The notes beneath the pieces are model-generated. The model did not search any database, was not told the DNA's origin, and was given only the letters and a program-made list of their open reading frames with translations. Positions 17,132-25,943 of a stretch of 64,000 nucleotides of DNA are shown piece after piece. Made by a program: the position numbers and the translations under genes. The stretch spans positions 372,001-436,000 of the forward strand of contig JBBTCH010000001.1 of assembly GCA_038043245.1 (NCBI GenBank). The letters are read 5' to 3'. This DNA comes from JACPFV01 sp038043245 (GTDB taxonomy: Bacteria > Pseudomonadota > Gammaproteobacteria > Nevskiales > Nevskiaceae). Each line of letters begins with the position of its first letter. Positions within the stretch are counted from its first letter, which is position 1.

Positions 17132-17658
17132 GGCTTCCAGATCTCGATCATGCGCGCGTCAGCAAACCCCAGTTGCGCGACCGCCTGCTGCGCTTGCTGG
17201 GCTTCCGCCTTGGATGCGAAGGGACCGATGCGCGCTCGATACAGTTTTTTCTTGTCTTTCAGGGTCATCTGAACAACGCCACTGTAGCCCGCAGCGCTCG
17301 CCTGCGATAACGCCGCCTGTGCCGAGGATGCGCTGGCATAGCCGCCAAGTTGCACATACCAACCCTGCGAAGCCCCGCTGGACGATCCCGTGGACTCCAA
17401 ACTGAGTACAGGCGCCACCGGTCTGGCAGGCACGGGCATTTCAACGCCGCCCTCCTTGACCGCCGGCGCCACTGGCTCACGCACGGGGGCGTTGAGGTCA
17501 TAGACCACGACCTTGGGCGCCAGGCCCGGCTCACTCAATGTGTCGGCCAGCAGTCCCGCAGGTTCGGATTCGCGGTCCGGCAGCAGCGAAGCGATCAGAT
17601 AAGCGGCCAAAAACAAGGCCGCGGCACCGATGATCCGGCGTTGGGTAATCTCATCCAT
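17128..17658 (-). CDS. SPOR domain protein, DedD-like
   Basis: A 176-residue bitopic protein. It begins with a short cytoplasmic part and a membrane helix (IIGAAALFLAAYLIASLL), then a Pro/Val-rich spacer, then a C-terminal SPOR domain (WYVQLGGYASASSAQAALSQ, LYRARIGPFASKAEAQQAQ). SPOR domains bind denuded peptidoglycan at the division septum. Its place between folC and cvpA is that of dedD in enterics and pseudomonads. Its start overlaps the folC stop by 8 bases and its stop overlaps cvpA. Confidence 0.92.
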   Translation of the reverse strand: MDEITQRRIIGAAALFLAAYLIASLLPDRESEPAGLLADTLSEPGLAPKVVVYDLNAPVREPVAPAVKEGGVEMPVPARPVAPVLSLESTGSSSGASQGWYVQLGGYASASSAQAALSQASAAGYSGVVQMTLKDKKKLYRARIGPFASKAEAQQAQQAVAQLGFADARMIEIWKP

Positions 17659-18916
17659 CCAACAACTCCAGCTGCTGCTTGACCGTAGCGACGGTTAAAA
17701 ACGAACCACAAACCAGAATTTGCCGGTCACTCCCAGCCAATATCCTGGCTTCGGCGTAGGCCTCTGCGACCGTGCCGAAACAGCGTGAATCCGGCAACGA
17801 TGCGGCGGACCGCTTCTGCAATTCAGCGGTTTTCAATCCTCTGACGCCCGGCAATCCAGCCAGCAAAGATTCCGCCACAAACGGCGCCAGCGCTTGCGTC
17901 ATCTTTTCAACCGGCTTATCGGCCAGCATTCCGAGGACCAGGATCAAGTCTTTCAATCTCAATGCGCGTAACTGCTCACACAAAACCTCCACTGCCTCGG
18001 CATTATGCGCGACATCCAGAAATGTCCGCCCCTGCCGCTCGAATCGACCGGCCAGCGTCAATCCCGACAATGCCGTCCGGATCGCGGATTCTGGGACCGG
18101 CCAGAGGGCTTGCAGGCGTTCGACCAGCGCCAGAACGCCCGCAGCATTTCTCAATTGATGGGCGCCGGCCAATCCGGGCATCGGCAGTTTCTTGTAACTG
18201 CGATTACTCCCGATCCAATTCCAAGCATCCGCCACTGTTTGGAAAATAAAATCCCGCCCGAGCTGTTGCAACGGCACGCCTTGTTCCTGTGCGCAGTGCC
18301 CCACGGCGGCCGTGGGCATCGCATCGACATAAACCGCGGGTTTCCCGCGCCGCAGAATGCCGGCCTTTTCGCGGGCGATGAGTTCACGGTCTGCCCCCAA
18401 CCAATCCTGGTGGTCGAGACCAATGGCCGTGATCAGCATGCCCTCGGCGCCCACCAGATTCACCGCGTCCAGCCGGCCGCCCAATCCGACTTCGAGCATC
18501 TGGATCTGCACGCCGGACTCCCGGAAAAGCCACAAGGCGGCCAGCGTGCCAAATTCAAAATAAGTCAGCGAGACCTCCGCTCGGACCTGTTCAATCGCTG
18601 TGAATGCCGTACACAAGGCGGCGTCGCTGACCGCCTGCCCATCGATGACGATGCGTTCGTTGTATCGCAACAGATGCGGGGACGTGTAGACGCCAACACG
18701 CATGCCGGCGGCGCGGTAGATATCGCCCAGCAGCGTCGTGCAGGAGCCTTTGCCGTTGGTGCCTGCGACCGTCAATGCCGGGATCGCAGAAGGCAAGCCC
18801 ATGCGCGCAGCCACTTCGCGCACGCGCCCCAGCCCGAGTTCGATGGGCTGTGCGTGCAGGGATTCCTGCCAAGCCAGCCAATCGGCCAGCGCGGAGTTTT
18901 TATCAGGCCGTCGCAA
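17651..18916 (-). CDS. folC: Bifunctional folylpolyglutamate / dihydrofolate synthase
   Basis: Adds glutamate to dihydropteroate and to folates using ATP. It is a 421-residue Mur-ligase fold protein. The P-loop is VAGTNGKGSCTTLL, followed by VGVYTSPHLLRYNERI with the folate-specific SPHL, then the central TxxGLDHQDWLG block and the C-terminal DVAHNAEAVE. Its start overlaps the accD stop by 14 bases, indicating tight coupling within the accD-folC-dedD-cvpA-purF run. Confidence 0.96.
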   Translation of the reverse strand: MRRPDKNSALADWLAWQESLHAQPIELGLGRVREVAARMGLPSAIPALTVAGTNGKGSCTTLLGDIYRAAGMRVGVYTSPHLLRYNERIVIDGQAVSDAALCTAFTAIEQVRAEVSLTYFEFGTLAALWLFRESGVQIQMLEVGLGGRLDAVNLVGAEGMLITAIGLDHQDWLGADRELIAREKAGILRRGKPAVYVDAMPTAAVGHCAQEQGVPLQQLGRDFIFQTVADAWNWIGSNRSYKKLPMPGLAGAHQLRNAAGVLALVERLQALWPVPESAIRTALSGLTLAGRFERQGRTFLDVAHNAEAVEVLCEQLRALRLKDLILVLGMLADKPVEKMTQALAPFVAESLLAGLPGVRGLKTAELQKRSAASLPDSRCFGTVAEAYAEARILAGSDRQILVCGSFLTVATVKQQLELLDG

Positions 18917-19775
18917 CGTGAGGCGAGAAGTGGGTCAGCAAGGCCAGCATGCGGTGGATTTTTTCGCGCAGTTCCCGACGATCCACGATCTGGTCAATGG
19001 CGCCGTGTTCCAGCAGAAATTCGCTGGTCTGAAAACCTTCCGGCAGTTTCTGCCGCACGGTCTGCTCGATCACCCGCGGGCCGGCGAAACCGATCAGCGA
19101 CTTGGGCTCTGCGAGGTTGATGTCTCCGAGCATCGCCAGGCTCGCTGAAACGCCGCCCATGGTCGGGTGGGTCATCACCGAGATGAACGGCAAACCGCGC
19201 TCGGCCATCCGCGCCAGCGCCGCACTGGTTTTTGCCATCTGGAACAGCGAGAACAACGACTCCTGCATGCGCGCACCGCCCGAAGTCGAGAAACACACCA
19301 GCGGGATGCCCTCGTCAAGGCAACGCTGGACGCCGCGCACGAATTTTTCGCCGACGACACTGCCCATCGAACCACCGATAAAACCGAATTCAAACGCGGC
19401 GGTCACCAGCGGCAGCCCCATCAGCTGCCCGCGCATTACGATCAAGGCTTCCTTTTCCTCGGTATCGGCCTGCGCGCTGGCGATGCGATCCTTGTATTTC
19501 TTGGTGTCCTTGAATTTCAGCGGATCGGTGGGCATCAGACCCGCCGCGATCTCTTCACGTGGTTCGGGGTCCAGAAAATGATTCAGGCGCAGGCGCGCGG
19601 GAATGTCCCGGTGGGCGCCGCACTTCGGACACACCTCCAGGGTGCGCTCGAGTTCGGCCCGGTAAAGCACCGACTGGCAGCTTTCGCACTTGGTCCACAG
19701 GCCCTCGGGGACGTTTCGCTTGCGCTCGCCGCTTTTGAGCAGCTGCGAGCCGGCGATTTTCTCCAGCCAGCTCAC
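18903..19775 (-). CDS. accD: Acetyl-CoA carboxylase carboxyltransferase subunit beta
   Basis: Forms malonyl-CoA together with AccA by transferring carboxyl from carboxybiotin. A four-cysteine zinc ribbon lies at the N terminus (CESC near residue 30, CPKC near residue 49), which can bind nucleic acid in the E. coli protein. The crotonase-fold core shows FGFIGGSMGSVVGEKF, STSGGARMQESL and THPTMGGVSASLA. It is 290 residues long. Its ATG overlaps the trpA stop, so fatty acid and tryptophan genes share a transcript here. Confidence 0.97.
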   Translation of the reverse strand: MSWLEKIAGSQLLKSGERKRNVPEGLWTKCESCQSVLYRAELERTLEVCPKCGAHRDIPARLRLNHFLDPEPREEIAAGLMPTDPLKFKDTKKYKDRIASAQADTEEKEALIVMRGQLMGLPLVTAAFEFGFIGGSMGSVVGEKFVRGVQRCLDEGIPLVCFSTSGGARMQESLFSLFQMAKTSAALARMAERGLPFISVMTHPTMGGVSASLAMLGDINLAEPKSLIGFAGPRVIEQTVRQKLPEGFQTSEFLLEHGAIDQIVDRRELREKIHRMLALLTHFSPHVATA

Positions 19776-20590
19776 GGTCGCTGCTCCACAGCATCCAAGG
19801 CATTGCGCATGGCTAGAAGTTTATCAGTGAGTATTTTCGGCAAGACGTCAGGCGCGTGCTGGTGTTTTTCGATTTCAGAAACCAATGCGCTGCCGACCAC
19901 GACGGCATCGGCGGTTTTGCCCAGCGCTGCGGCGGTCGCTGCATCGCGGACGCCGAAGCCCACCGCCAAAGGCAGATCGGCGTAACGGCGGATTTCGCCC
20001 AGCTTCACCTTGACGCTCTCCATATCCAGAGTGCTGGCGCCGGTGACGCCCTTGAGTGATACGTAATACAGATAACCACTGGCCTCATGGGCGATCGCCT
20101 GTATGCGCATTGCGGAACTGGTGGGCGCCAGCAGGAAGACGCAGTCAAGCCCCTCGGCTCTGAGCACGGGTGCGAATTCCGGCGCTTCTTCCACTGCCAG
20201 GTCCACCACCAGCACGCCGTCCACCCCCGCTTGCTTTGCGCGCCGGGCGAAAACCGGCAAACCCATGCTTTCGATCGGGTTCAGATAACCCATCAGCACC
20301 ACCGGTGTTTTTGAATCGGTTCGCCTGAACTCGGTGACGAGCTGTATGACTTGATGCAGATTCGTCCCATGTTTCAGTGCACGTTCGCAAGCCAGCTGGA
20401 TGACGGGGCCATCCGCCATCGGGTCGGAAAACGGCACGCCGAGCTCGAGAATGTCGGCACCGCCTTGAACCAGCGCGTGCATCAGGCCGACCGTCTGTTG
20501 CGGACTCGGATCACCCGCCGTGATGTATGGGATCAGGGCCTTGCGCCGCCCTGACTTCATGGCGGCCAGCACATCGGCTATCCGGCTCAT
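19772..20590 (-). CDS. trpA: Tryptophan synthase alpha subunit
   Basis: Cleaves indole-3-glycerol phosphate, channelling indole to TrpB. Its 272 residues form a TIM barrel. The catalytic Glu is in ADILELGVPFSDP, and the catalytic Asp in DPMADGPVIQ. The loop and phosphate site are seen in VSLKGVTGAS and VGFGVRDAATA. It overlaps trpB (ATGA) upstream and accD (ATGA) downstream. Confidence 0.97.
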   Translation of the reverse strand: MSRIADVLAAMKSGRRKALIPYITAGDPSPQQTVGLMHALVQGGADILELGVPFSDPMADGPVIQLACERALKHGTNLHQVIQLVTEFRRTDSKTPVVLMGYLNPIESMGLPVFARRAKQAGVDGVLVVDLAVEEAPEFAPVLRAEGLDCVFLLAPTSSAMRIQAIAHEASGYLYYVSLKGVTGASTLDMESVKVKLGEIRRYADLPLAVGFGVRDAATAAALGKTADAVVVGSALVSEIEKHQHAPDVLPKILTDKLLAMRNALDAVEQRP

Positions 20591-21807
20591 GTGAGTGTGA
20601 TGCCTTCCAACCGCGCGATGGTGAAGATGTCCTTGTCTCCACGACCAGACAGATTCACTACGATGGCTTTATCTCGCCCGAACGTCGGCGCCAGTTTCTT
20701 AGCGAACGCCAGCGCGTGGGCAGACTCCAATGCCGGGATGATGCCCTCGGTGCGCGTCAATTCATGGAACGCCGCCAGCGCCTCATCGTCGGTCGCTGCC
20801 ACGTAAGTCACCCGGCCCTGATCCTTCAGCCACGCATGTTCCGGTCCGACACCGGGATAATCCAGACCGGCGGATATCGAGTGCGTGCCCTGAATCTGGC
20901 CGTGTTCGTCCGCCATCACATAGGTACGGTTGCCATGCAGCACACCGGGCTTTCCAGCAGAAAGCGTCGCCGCATGCTGGCCGCTGGCGAGGCCATGACC
21001 GCCCGCTTCGACGCCATACATGGCGACCGCTTTGTGCTGCAGGAACGGGTGGAACAAGCCGATGGCATTGGAGCCGCCGCCGACACAGGCGACCAGGGCA
21101 TCCGGCAAGCGGCCAAACAGTTCCGGCGCCTGAGTCAGCACTTCGCGGCCGACCACGGCATTGAAGTCGCGCACCAGCATCGGATACGGATGCGGGCCTG
21201 CGACCGTGCCGATCACATAGAACGTGTTGTCGACGTTGCTGACCCAGTCACGCAGGGCCTCATTCAGTGCGTCCTTGAGCGTCTGCGTACCTGAGGTGAC
21301 GGGAATGACTTCCGCGCCCAGCAGCTTCATGCGATAGACGTTCGGCGACTGGCGCTGGATGTCCTCCGCCCCCATGTAAACCACACATTTGAGTCCAAGC
21401 CTGGCGGCGATGGTTGCGGATGCGACGCCGTGCTGGCCCGCCCCGGTCTCGGCGATGATGCGGGTCTTGCCCAGATGTTTCGCCAGCAGAGCCTGGCCCA
21501 CGGTGTTGTTGATCTTGTGCGCACCGGTATGGTTGAGGTCTTCGCGTTTGAGATAGATCTGCGCGCCACCCCAGTTTTTCGTCAACCGTTCGGCGGGATA
21601 CAGCGGAGAAGGGCGGCCAACGTAATGCTTCAGATCCCGATCGAGCTCGGCGCGAAACGCCGGGTCGTTTTTCAGCTTCGCGTACGCGGCTTCCAGCTCG
21701 CGCAACGGCTCCATCAAGGTTTCCGCCACGAAACGTCCACCGTAGGGCCCGAAATGGCCACGGCTGTCCGGCAGGGAGACGTCAGTCGTCACGGGTGGCG
21801 TCGGCAT
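20587..21807 (-). CDS. trpB: Tryptophan synthase beta subunit
   Basis: A PLP enzyme joining indole and serine to tryptophan. The start ATG at 21805-21807 gives 406 residues (MPTPPVTTDVSLPDSRGHFG followed by PYGGRFVAETL), the normal TrpB1 length; upstream extension to 21927 lies inside trpF and is not credible. The PLP lysine is in NHTGAHKINNTVGQAL, the phosphate loop is GGGSNAIG, and the COMM domain carries GRPSPLY. The start lies 26 bases inside trpF. Confidence 0.97.
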   Translation of the reverse strand: MPTPPVTTDVSLPDSRGHFGPYGGRFVAETLMEPLRELEAAYAKLKNDPAFRAELDRDLKHYVGRPSPLYPAERLTKNWGGAQIYLKREDLNHTGAHKINNTVGQALLAKHLGKTRIIAETGAGQHGVASATIAARLGLKCVVYMGAEDIQRQSPNVYRMKLLGAEVIPVTSGTQTLKDALNEALRDWVSNVDNTFYVIGTVAGPHPYPMLVRDFNAVVGREVLTQAPELFGRLPDALVACVGGGSNAIGLFHPFLQHKAVAMYGVEAGGHGLASGQHAATLSAGKPGVLHGNRTYVMADEHGQIQGTHSISAGLDYPGVGPEHAWLKDQGRVTYVAATDDEALAAFHELTRTEGIIPALESAHALAFAKKLAPTFGRDKAIVVNLSGRGDKDIFTIARLEGITLT

Positions 21808-22477
21808 GCCGGACCTGTTGGATGAATTCACGCATACGTTGGGGATCCTTGATGCCGGGGGCGCGTTCGATGCCGCTGGAAACGTCCACTGCAAAAGGGC
21901 GCGCCATTGTAATGGCGCGCGCGACATTGTCCGGATTCAAGCCGCCGGCGAGAACCAGTGGTTTTCTTGCCGGCTTGCGGAGCAGTGCCCAGTCGAAGGG
22001 TTTGCCGGTACCGCCGATGGCGCCCTGCGCGTGCGAATCCAGCAATAACGCCCGCGCACCGGTATAGCGTGCCGCCCATTTCTCGAGATCCTGCGGCTGC
22101 GACATTGAAACCGCTTTAAGGTATGGGCGTCGGAACCTTGAGCAGAATTCCGGGGACTCCTGTCCGTGAAACTGCAGAAAATCCGGGTTGAATTGCGCCA
22201 ATGTCTTCTCCACCGCTTCGGTCTCAGCGTCACGGAACAGGGCGACGGTGGAGATGAACGGCGGCAGACTCTGCGCGATTGTCTGTGCTGCATCCGCGCT
22301 GATGGCCCGCACGCTTTTGGGATCAAAGACAAAGCCCAGCGCATCGGCGCCGGCATCCACGGCCGACTGAGCGTCCGCAATCCCGGTGATTCCACAGAAT
22401 TTCACGCGCGTTCGCGTGTGACTTGTCCTGAGCGTAGCCGCAACAGGCGGCGGAGTCGAAGGGCGTGTGCGCGTCAC
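21782..22477 (-). CDS. trpF: Phosphoribosylanthranilate isomerase with repeat-derived N-terminal extension
   Basis: An Amadori isomerase of tryptophan synthesis, TIM barrel. The core begins VKFCGIT (general-acid Cys) and ends with VDVSSGIE (general-base Asp). The GTG start at 22475-22477 overlaps the truA stop (GTGA), giving 231 residues. The first 24 residues (MTRTRP..., ...HTRTR) are not family sequence and are mostly encoded by a short interspersed repeat at 22421-22462. An alternative GTG at 22403-22405 would begin directly at the core but has no ribosome site I can see. The enzyme should be functional either way; which start is used is unresolved. Confidence 0.9.
   Translation of the reverse strand: MTRTRPSTPPPVAATLRTSHTRTRVKFCGITGIADAQSAVDAGADALGFVFDPKSVRAISADAAQTIAQSLPPFISTVALFRDAETEAVEKTLAQFNPDFLQFHGQESPEFCSRFRRPYLKAVSMSQPQDLEKWAARYTGARALLLDSHAQGAIGGTGKPFDWALLRKPARKPLVLAGGLNPDNVARAITMARPFAVDVSSGIERAPGIKDPQRMREFIQQVRHADATRDD
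22414..22469 (-). repeat. Short interspersed repeat inside trpF, flanked by 7-bp direct repeats
   Basis: GCGTGTG occurs at 22414-22420 and again at 22463-22469. Between them lie 42 bases. On the minus strand they read CTTCGACT-type, then an 18-base insert with a small hairpin (CCGC..GCGG), then ACGCTCAGGACAAGT. Without the insert, the two halves match the unit upstream of serA at 49668-49692 (CCCTTCGACAAGCTCAGG). This CCTTCGAC...GCTCAGG unit is a common dispersed repeat in proteobacterial genomes. Confidence 0.75.
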
Positions 22478-23277
22478 AGGGGCGGGAACCAGGCTTGGGG
22501 CAAAGGAGGCAACGCGAATTCTGCGGGATAGGTCGGGCCGATGAAATACAGGCCGGCAGCTTCCGCGGTCATTCCTGCTTGCGTGCGTTCACGGCCACGC
22601 AGGAGGGCACCGATCCAGGCGATATCGCGCTTGCTCTGCCCGACTTCCAGCAAGCTGCCGGCGATGTTGCGGACCATGTGATGCAAAAACGCGTTGGCGC
22701 TGACCTCCAGCACCACGAACTCGCCGCTCGCACGCACGCTGGCCCGGCGCAGATTGCGCATGGGCGACGGCGATTGGCACTCGGAATCACGAAACGCAGA
22801 GAAATCGTGTTCGCCCACCAGCGCCTGCGCCGCCTGATGCATCGCGGCCGCGTCCAACTCACGTGTATGCCAGGCCACGCGCCCCTGCAGCAAGGCGGAT
22901 CGCGACGCGCTGACGTGGATCACGTAACGGTAGCTGCGCTCGATCGCGGAATGCCGTGCGTGGAAATCGGCGGGGACTTCCTGGACCCAGCGCAGCGACA
23001 CATCCGGCTTCATCCGGCCATTGCCGCCGAGCAGCCACGCGTACGGCGTACGCATCGCACCGCTGTCAAAGTGCACGACCTGCTGGAAAGCGTGGACGCC
23101 GGCATCGGTGCGGCCTGCGGCGTAGACGGAGACCGGGTGGTCAGCAATAGCACTAAGTGCGCTTTCCACTTCAGCCTGCACCGCCGCCAGGCCGGTTTGG
23201 CGCTGCCAGCCGCGGTAAGCGGTGCCCAGATACTCAACGCCGGCGGCCCAACGTCGGGGAGTCTTCATCTGCCGCAA
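22474..23277 (-). CDS. truA: tRNA pseudouridine(38-40) synthase
   Basis: Makes pseudouridine at positions 38-40 of the tRNA anticodon arm. It is a 267-residue protein with the catalytic Asp in AGRTDAGVHAFQQVVHFD; the N terminus (GVEYLGTAYRGWQRQ) and the later HDFSAFRD and FLHHMVRNIAG blocks are diagnostic. It lies 9 bases downstream of fimV and overlaps trpF. This fimV-truA-trpF order is that of Pseudomonas. Confidence 0.97.
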   Translation of the reverse strand: MRQMKTPRRWAAGVEYLGTAYRGWQRQTGLAAVQAEVESALSAIADHPVSVYAAGRTDAGVHAFQQVVHFDSGAMRTPYAWLLGGNGRMKPDVSLRWVQEVPADFHARHSAIERSYRYVIHVSASRSALLQGRVAWHTRELDAAAMHQAAQALVGEHDFSAFRDSECQSPSPMRNLRRASVRASGEFVVLEVSANAFLHHMVRNIAGSLLEVGQSKRDIAWIGALLRGRERTQAGMTAEAAGLYFIGPTYPAEFALPPLPQAWFPPL

Positions 23278-23286
23278 CCGCGGAAA

Positions 23287-25812
23287 TCAGCTGCCCAGTC
23301 GGCCGAGCAACCCCTGAGCCTCACTTTTTTGCTGCGCATTGCCCTGTTGCTGGACTTCACCCAGCAAGCTCTTGGCCATGTCGGTATCACCCATGTCCAT
23401 GTAGGCGCGCGCCAGATCCAGCTTGGTCGCCACCTCATCGCCACCGGTGGGCATGTCCAGCGAAGGCTCCGCCAGCGTCGCGGATGATTCGGCAACCATC
23501 GTCGGGCTCGCATCAGCCGCAGGCGTATCAAACTGGTCGAGGTTCATGTCCTCCAGCTTGATGTCCTCGGCTTTGCTGAGGGTCGCGACGGGCGCGGTTT
23601 CCAGCTTGAGGTCACCCAGATCGAATTGAAGCGAGTTGCCGGCATCCGCTGTTTTAGGAGCAACCGGTTCCGCTGCGGACGTCGGCATCTGGAAATCATC
23701 CAGATTGAACTCCAGTGTTTCTGTTTCCTTGCGGGCAACAGGCGGTGCGGCGGCGGGCGGTGCGGGCGCAGCCGCCGGGGCATCGTCGAAAGCCAGATCA
23801 ATATCGTCGGCAATCGCGGCCGCGCCTGCGTCCTTGAATATCGGAGCATCCGGGCACAGCTGCTGCCCCATGATCGCGACCTTGCTCCATTGTGCCGCCG
23901 GCAGCCGATTCTTCAGATTCTCTGCGGTCTTGCGGAAATCCTCCGCCTTGCCAGCAGCGAAATAAACTTCGGCGAGTTTGGTCCTGAGCTCGACGCGTTC
24001 CGGATTTTTGTCGGCGGCCTGCTTCAACAGCAGCGCGGCTTCGTCATACAGACCGTAGGCAAGGTGGAAGTCAGCCTCCGCCAGCGGATCGTTGGCATCG
24101 AGATTGATCTGCACCGTCTCGGCAGCGAACTGCGCGGTGACGTCAAAATCCACCTTGCGCGGCGTACCGCCCGCCGTACGTGCCATTCCAGGTTCTTGCG
24201 CAACCGTCTGCGACAGCGTCTGGGCAGCCTCTCTGGCTTGTGTTGATGCCAGCGTGGACTCCATGGCTACCGTACTGGATATCGCCGAATCTGTAGTGCG
24301 CGTGTCTTCTTCGAGCTTTTCACGAGCACTCTTGACCGCCGCCATTGCCGGTACCGGAGCCGGGGCCGGTACAAAAGCCGGCGCCGATTTCGGTGTGAGA
24401 TTTGCAGCAGCGGCGCTGGGATCAAATTTTGCCGTGCTGGAAACGGGCGCAGCGGGCTCAACCTTCACGGACGCTCGACGGCGCTTCCAGAAAACGAAAA
24501 ATGCCGCGACCGCACCCAGAAGCACAATCCCCGCCGTGGCGGGGAGTAGAAGCGGATTGTCGAGGAGGCTGGCTTCAGGCACTTCACCTGGAGCCGGCTC
24601 AGCAATGATCGGCGGCGGAGGCGCAGCAGCCGGCGGCGCACTGACTACGGGAGCAGGCGCAACAGACGCATCCGCCGCTACTGGAGCCGCGGGGGACGTT
24701 TGAGCGGGGGTCGGAGCAGGCGTTGCTGTCGCAGCCGGCTCTTCGTCAACCATGGCCTTGCTTGCCGGAGCAGTCGCAGGCGTGGTTGCGGGCGCGCTGG
24801 CAGCGGGAACCGGCGTTGGTGCGGGGACTGCTGCCGGTGCGGGCGCAGGAGGAGCCGCAGTCGCTGGAGCGACCGGCGCTGCCGCAGGTGCTGCAGCGGG
24901 TACGGGCGTTGGGGCGGGCGCAACAGCGACTGGCTTGGGCGCTTCTACCGGCTGCTCGATTTTGGGTTCCGGCTTTGCTTCCGGAGCTGGCGCCGGGACC
25001 GATTCAGCCTTGGGTTCCACAACCTCGGTTTTTTTCGGCGGCTCAGGTTTACGCACCGGCCTGGCACGCACCCCCTGCACCTTGGCTTTGGCATCTGCGG
25101 CACTGGTCGCGAGTATTTCCTCTTCACCCGGCACTTTCAGGGTTACGCCACTGCGCAGGCCTTTGATGCCACCGTCAAACGCAGCACGATTGGCCTGGTA
25201 AATCGCCCACATCATCTGGTCCATGGTGATGTCGGAATTCGGACGCAGCTGGGAGGCAATCCCCCAGAGAGTTTCCTTGCGTTCAACCGGACCATACGTC
25301 TGCGCGGCCGCCGACGGAGCTTCCGTGCGCCGAGTTTTGGCCGCAGGCAATGTGGAAGGGTCGGTCGCAGCGGGTTCATCTGCTTCATCCGCAACGGTGA
25401 TCTTTTCGGTCGCTGGTTTCTTGGCCTGGGTCAAACCAGGCGGGTCCAGCAATACCGTGTACTCACGCAGCAGGCGGCCACCGGACCAGCGCACTTCAAC
25501 CAGGAAGCTGACAAAAGGCTCACGCGCCGGCTGGCGGCTGCTGACGTACAACTGATCGCCCTTGATCTCGAATTCGAGCGAAGACAGGAAGTCGGTGCGA
25601 TCAATCCCGGCACGCTCGAAGTCTTCATTGCTGGCCAGGCGCACGCTGGCGCTGTTCAGTTCCGCCAGACTCGTCGAGGTGATGGAAATGCTGGCGGATA
25701 GCGGCTGGTTGAGGCGGGACCTGATCTCGATTTCGCCCAAGCCGAGGGCGAACACCGACGAACTGGCGAGCACAGCCGCCAAACCCGCGAGTCCTCTCAG
25801 TATCTTTGCCAT
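23287..25812 (-). CDS. fimV: FimV-like pilus assembly / polar hub protein
   Basis: An inner-membrane protein that binds peptidoglycan and organises type IV pilus and polar complexes in related bacteria. 841 residues. A signal peptide (1-23, ending SSVFA) precedes the FimV N-terminal domain (LGLGEIEIRSRLNQPLSASI). A LysM-like domain lies near 175-228 (VERKETLWGIASQLRP). Residues about 245-420 are Pro/Ala/Val-rich, a long periplasmic spacer. A membrane helix follows near 422-442 (AGIVLLGAVAAFFVFWKRRR). The acidic cytoplasmic part holds TPR-like segments and the FimV C-terminal motif (LARAYMDMGDTDMAKSLL). The 131 bases upstream hold only its promoter region; I see no terminator for asd there. 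Confidence 0.93.
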   Translation of the reverse strand: MAKILRGLAGLAAVLASSSVFALGLGEIEIRSRLNQPLSASISITSTSLAELNSASVRLASNEDFERAGIDRTDFLSSLEFEIKGDQLYVSSRQPAREPFVSFLVEVRWSGGRLLREYTVLLDPPGLTQAKKPATEKITVADEADEPAATDPSTLPAAKTRRTEAPSAAAQTYGPVERKETLWGIASQLRPNSDITMDQMMWAIYQANRAAFDGGIKGLRSGVTLKVPGEEEILATSAADAKAKVQGVRARPVRKPEPPKKTEVVEPKAESVPAPAPEAKPEPKIEQPVEAPKPVAVAPAPTPVPAAAPAAAPVAPATAAPPAPAPAAVPAPTPVPAASAPATTPATAPASKAMVDEEPAATATPAPTPAQTSPAAPVAADASVAPAPVVSAPPAAAPPPPIIAEPAPGEVPEASLLDNPLLLPATAGIVLLGAVAAFFVFWKRRRASVKVEPAAPVSSTAKFDPSAAAANLTPKSAPAFVPAPAPVPAMAAVKSAREKLEEDTRTTDSAISSTVAMESTLASTQAREAAQTLSQTVAQEPGMARTAGGTPRKVDFDVTAQFAAETVQINLDANDPLAEADFHLAYGLYDEAALLLKQAADKNPERVELRTKLAEVYFAAGKAEDFRKTAENLKNRLPAAQWSKVAIMGQQLCPDAPIFKDAGAAAIADDIDLAFDDAPAAAPAPPAAAPPVARKETETLEFNLDDFQMPTSAAEPVAPKTADAGNSLQFDLGDLKLETAPVATLSKAEDIKLEDMNLDQFDTPAADASPTMVAESSATLAEPSLDMPTGGDEVATKLDLARAYMDMGDTDMAKSLLGEVQQQGNAQQKSEAQGLLGRLGS

Positions 25813-25943
25813 CTTTTCTCCAGCCCCAACGTTGGAAACAAGGCCCGTTTTGGCCCGCCAATTTACGTCATATTTTTGCTCTAAGCCCTTTTATACACTA
25901 GAAATCCTGCGGTGGAAACACCCTGATCATAGGGTTCGCGCGA

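Noticed and set aside
24590..25080. Pro/Ala-rich tract of fimV as a tandem DNA repeat
   Set aside because: The repetition is at amino acid level (PAP, APAPA) without a constant DNA unit, and a spacer of this kind is normal for FimV.
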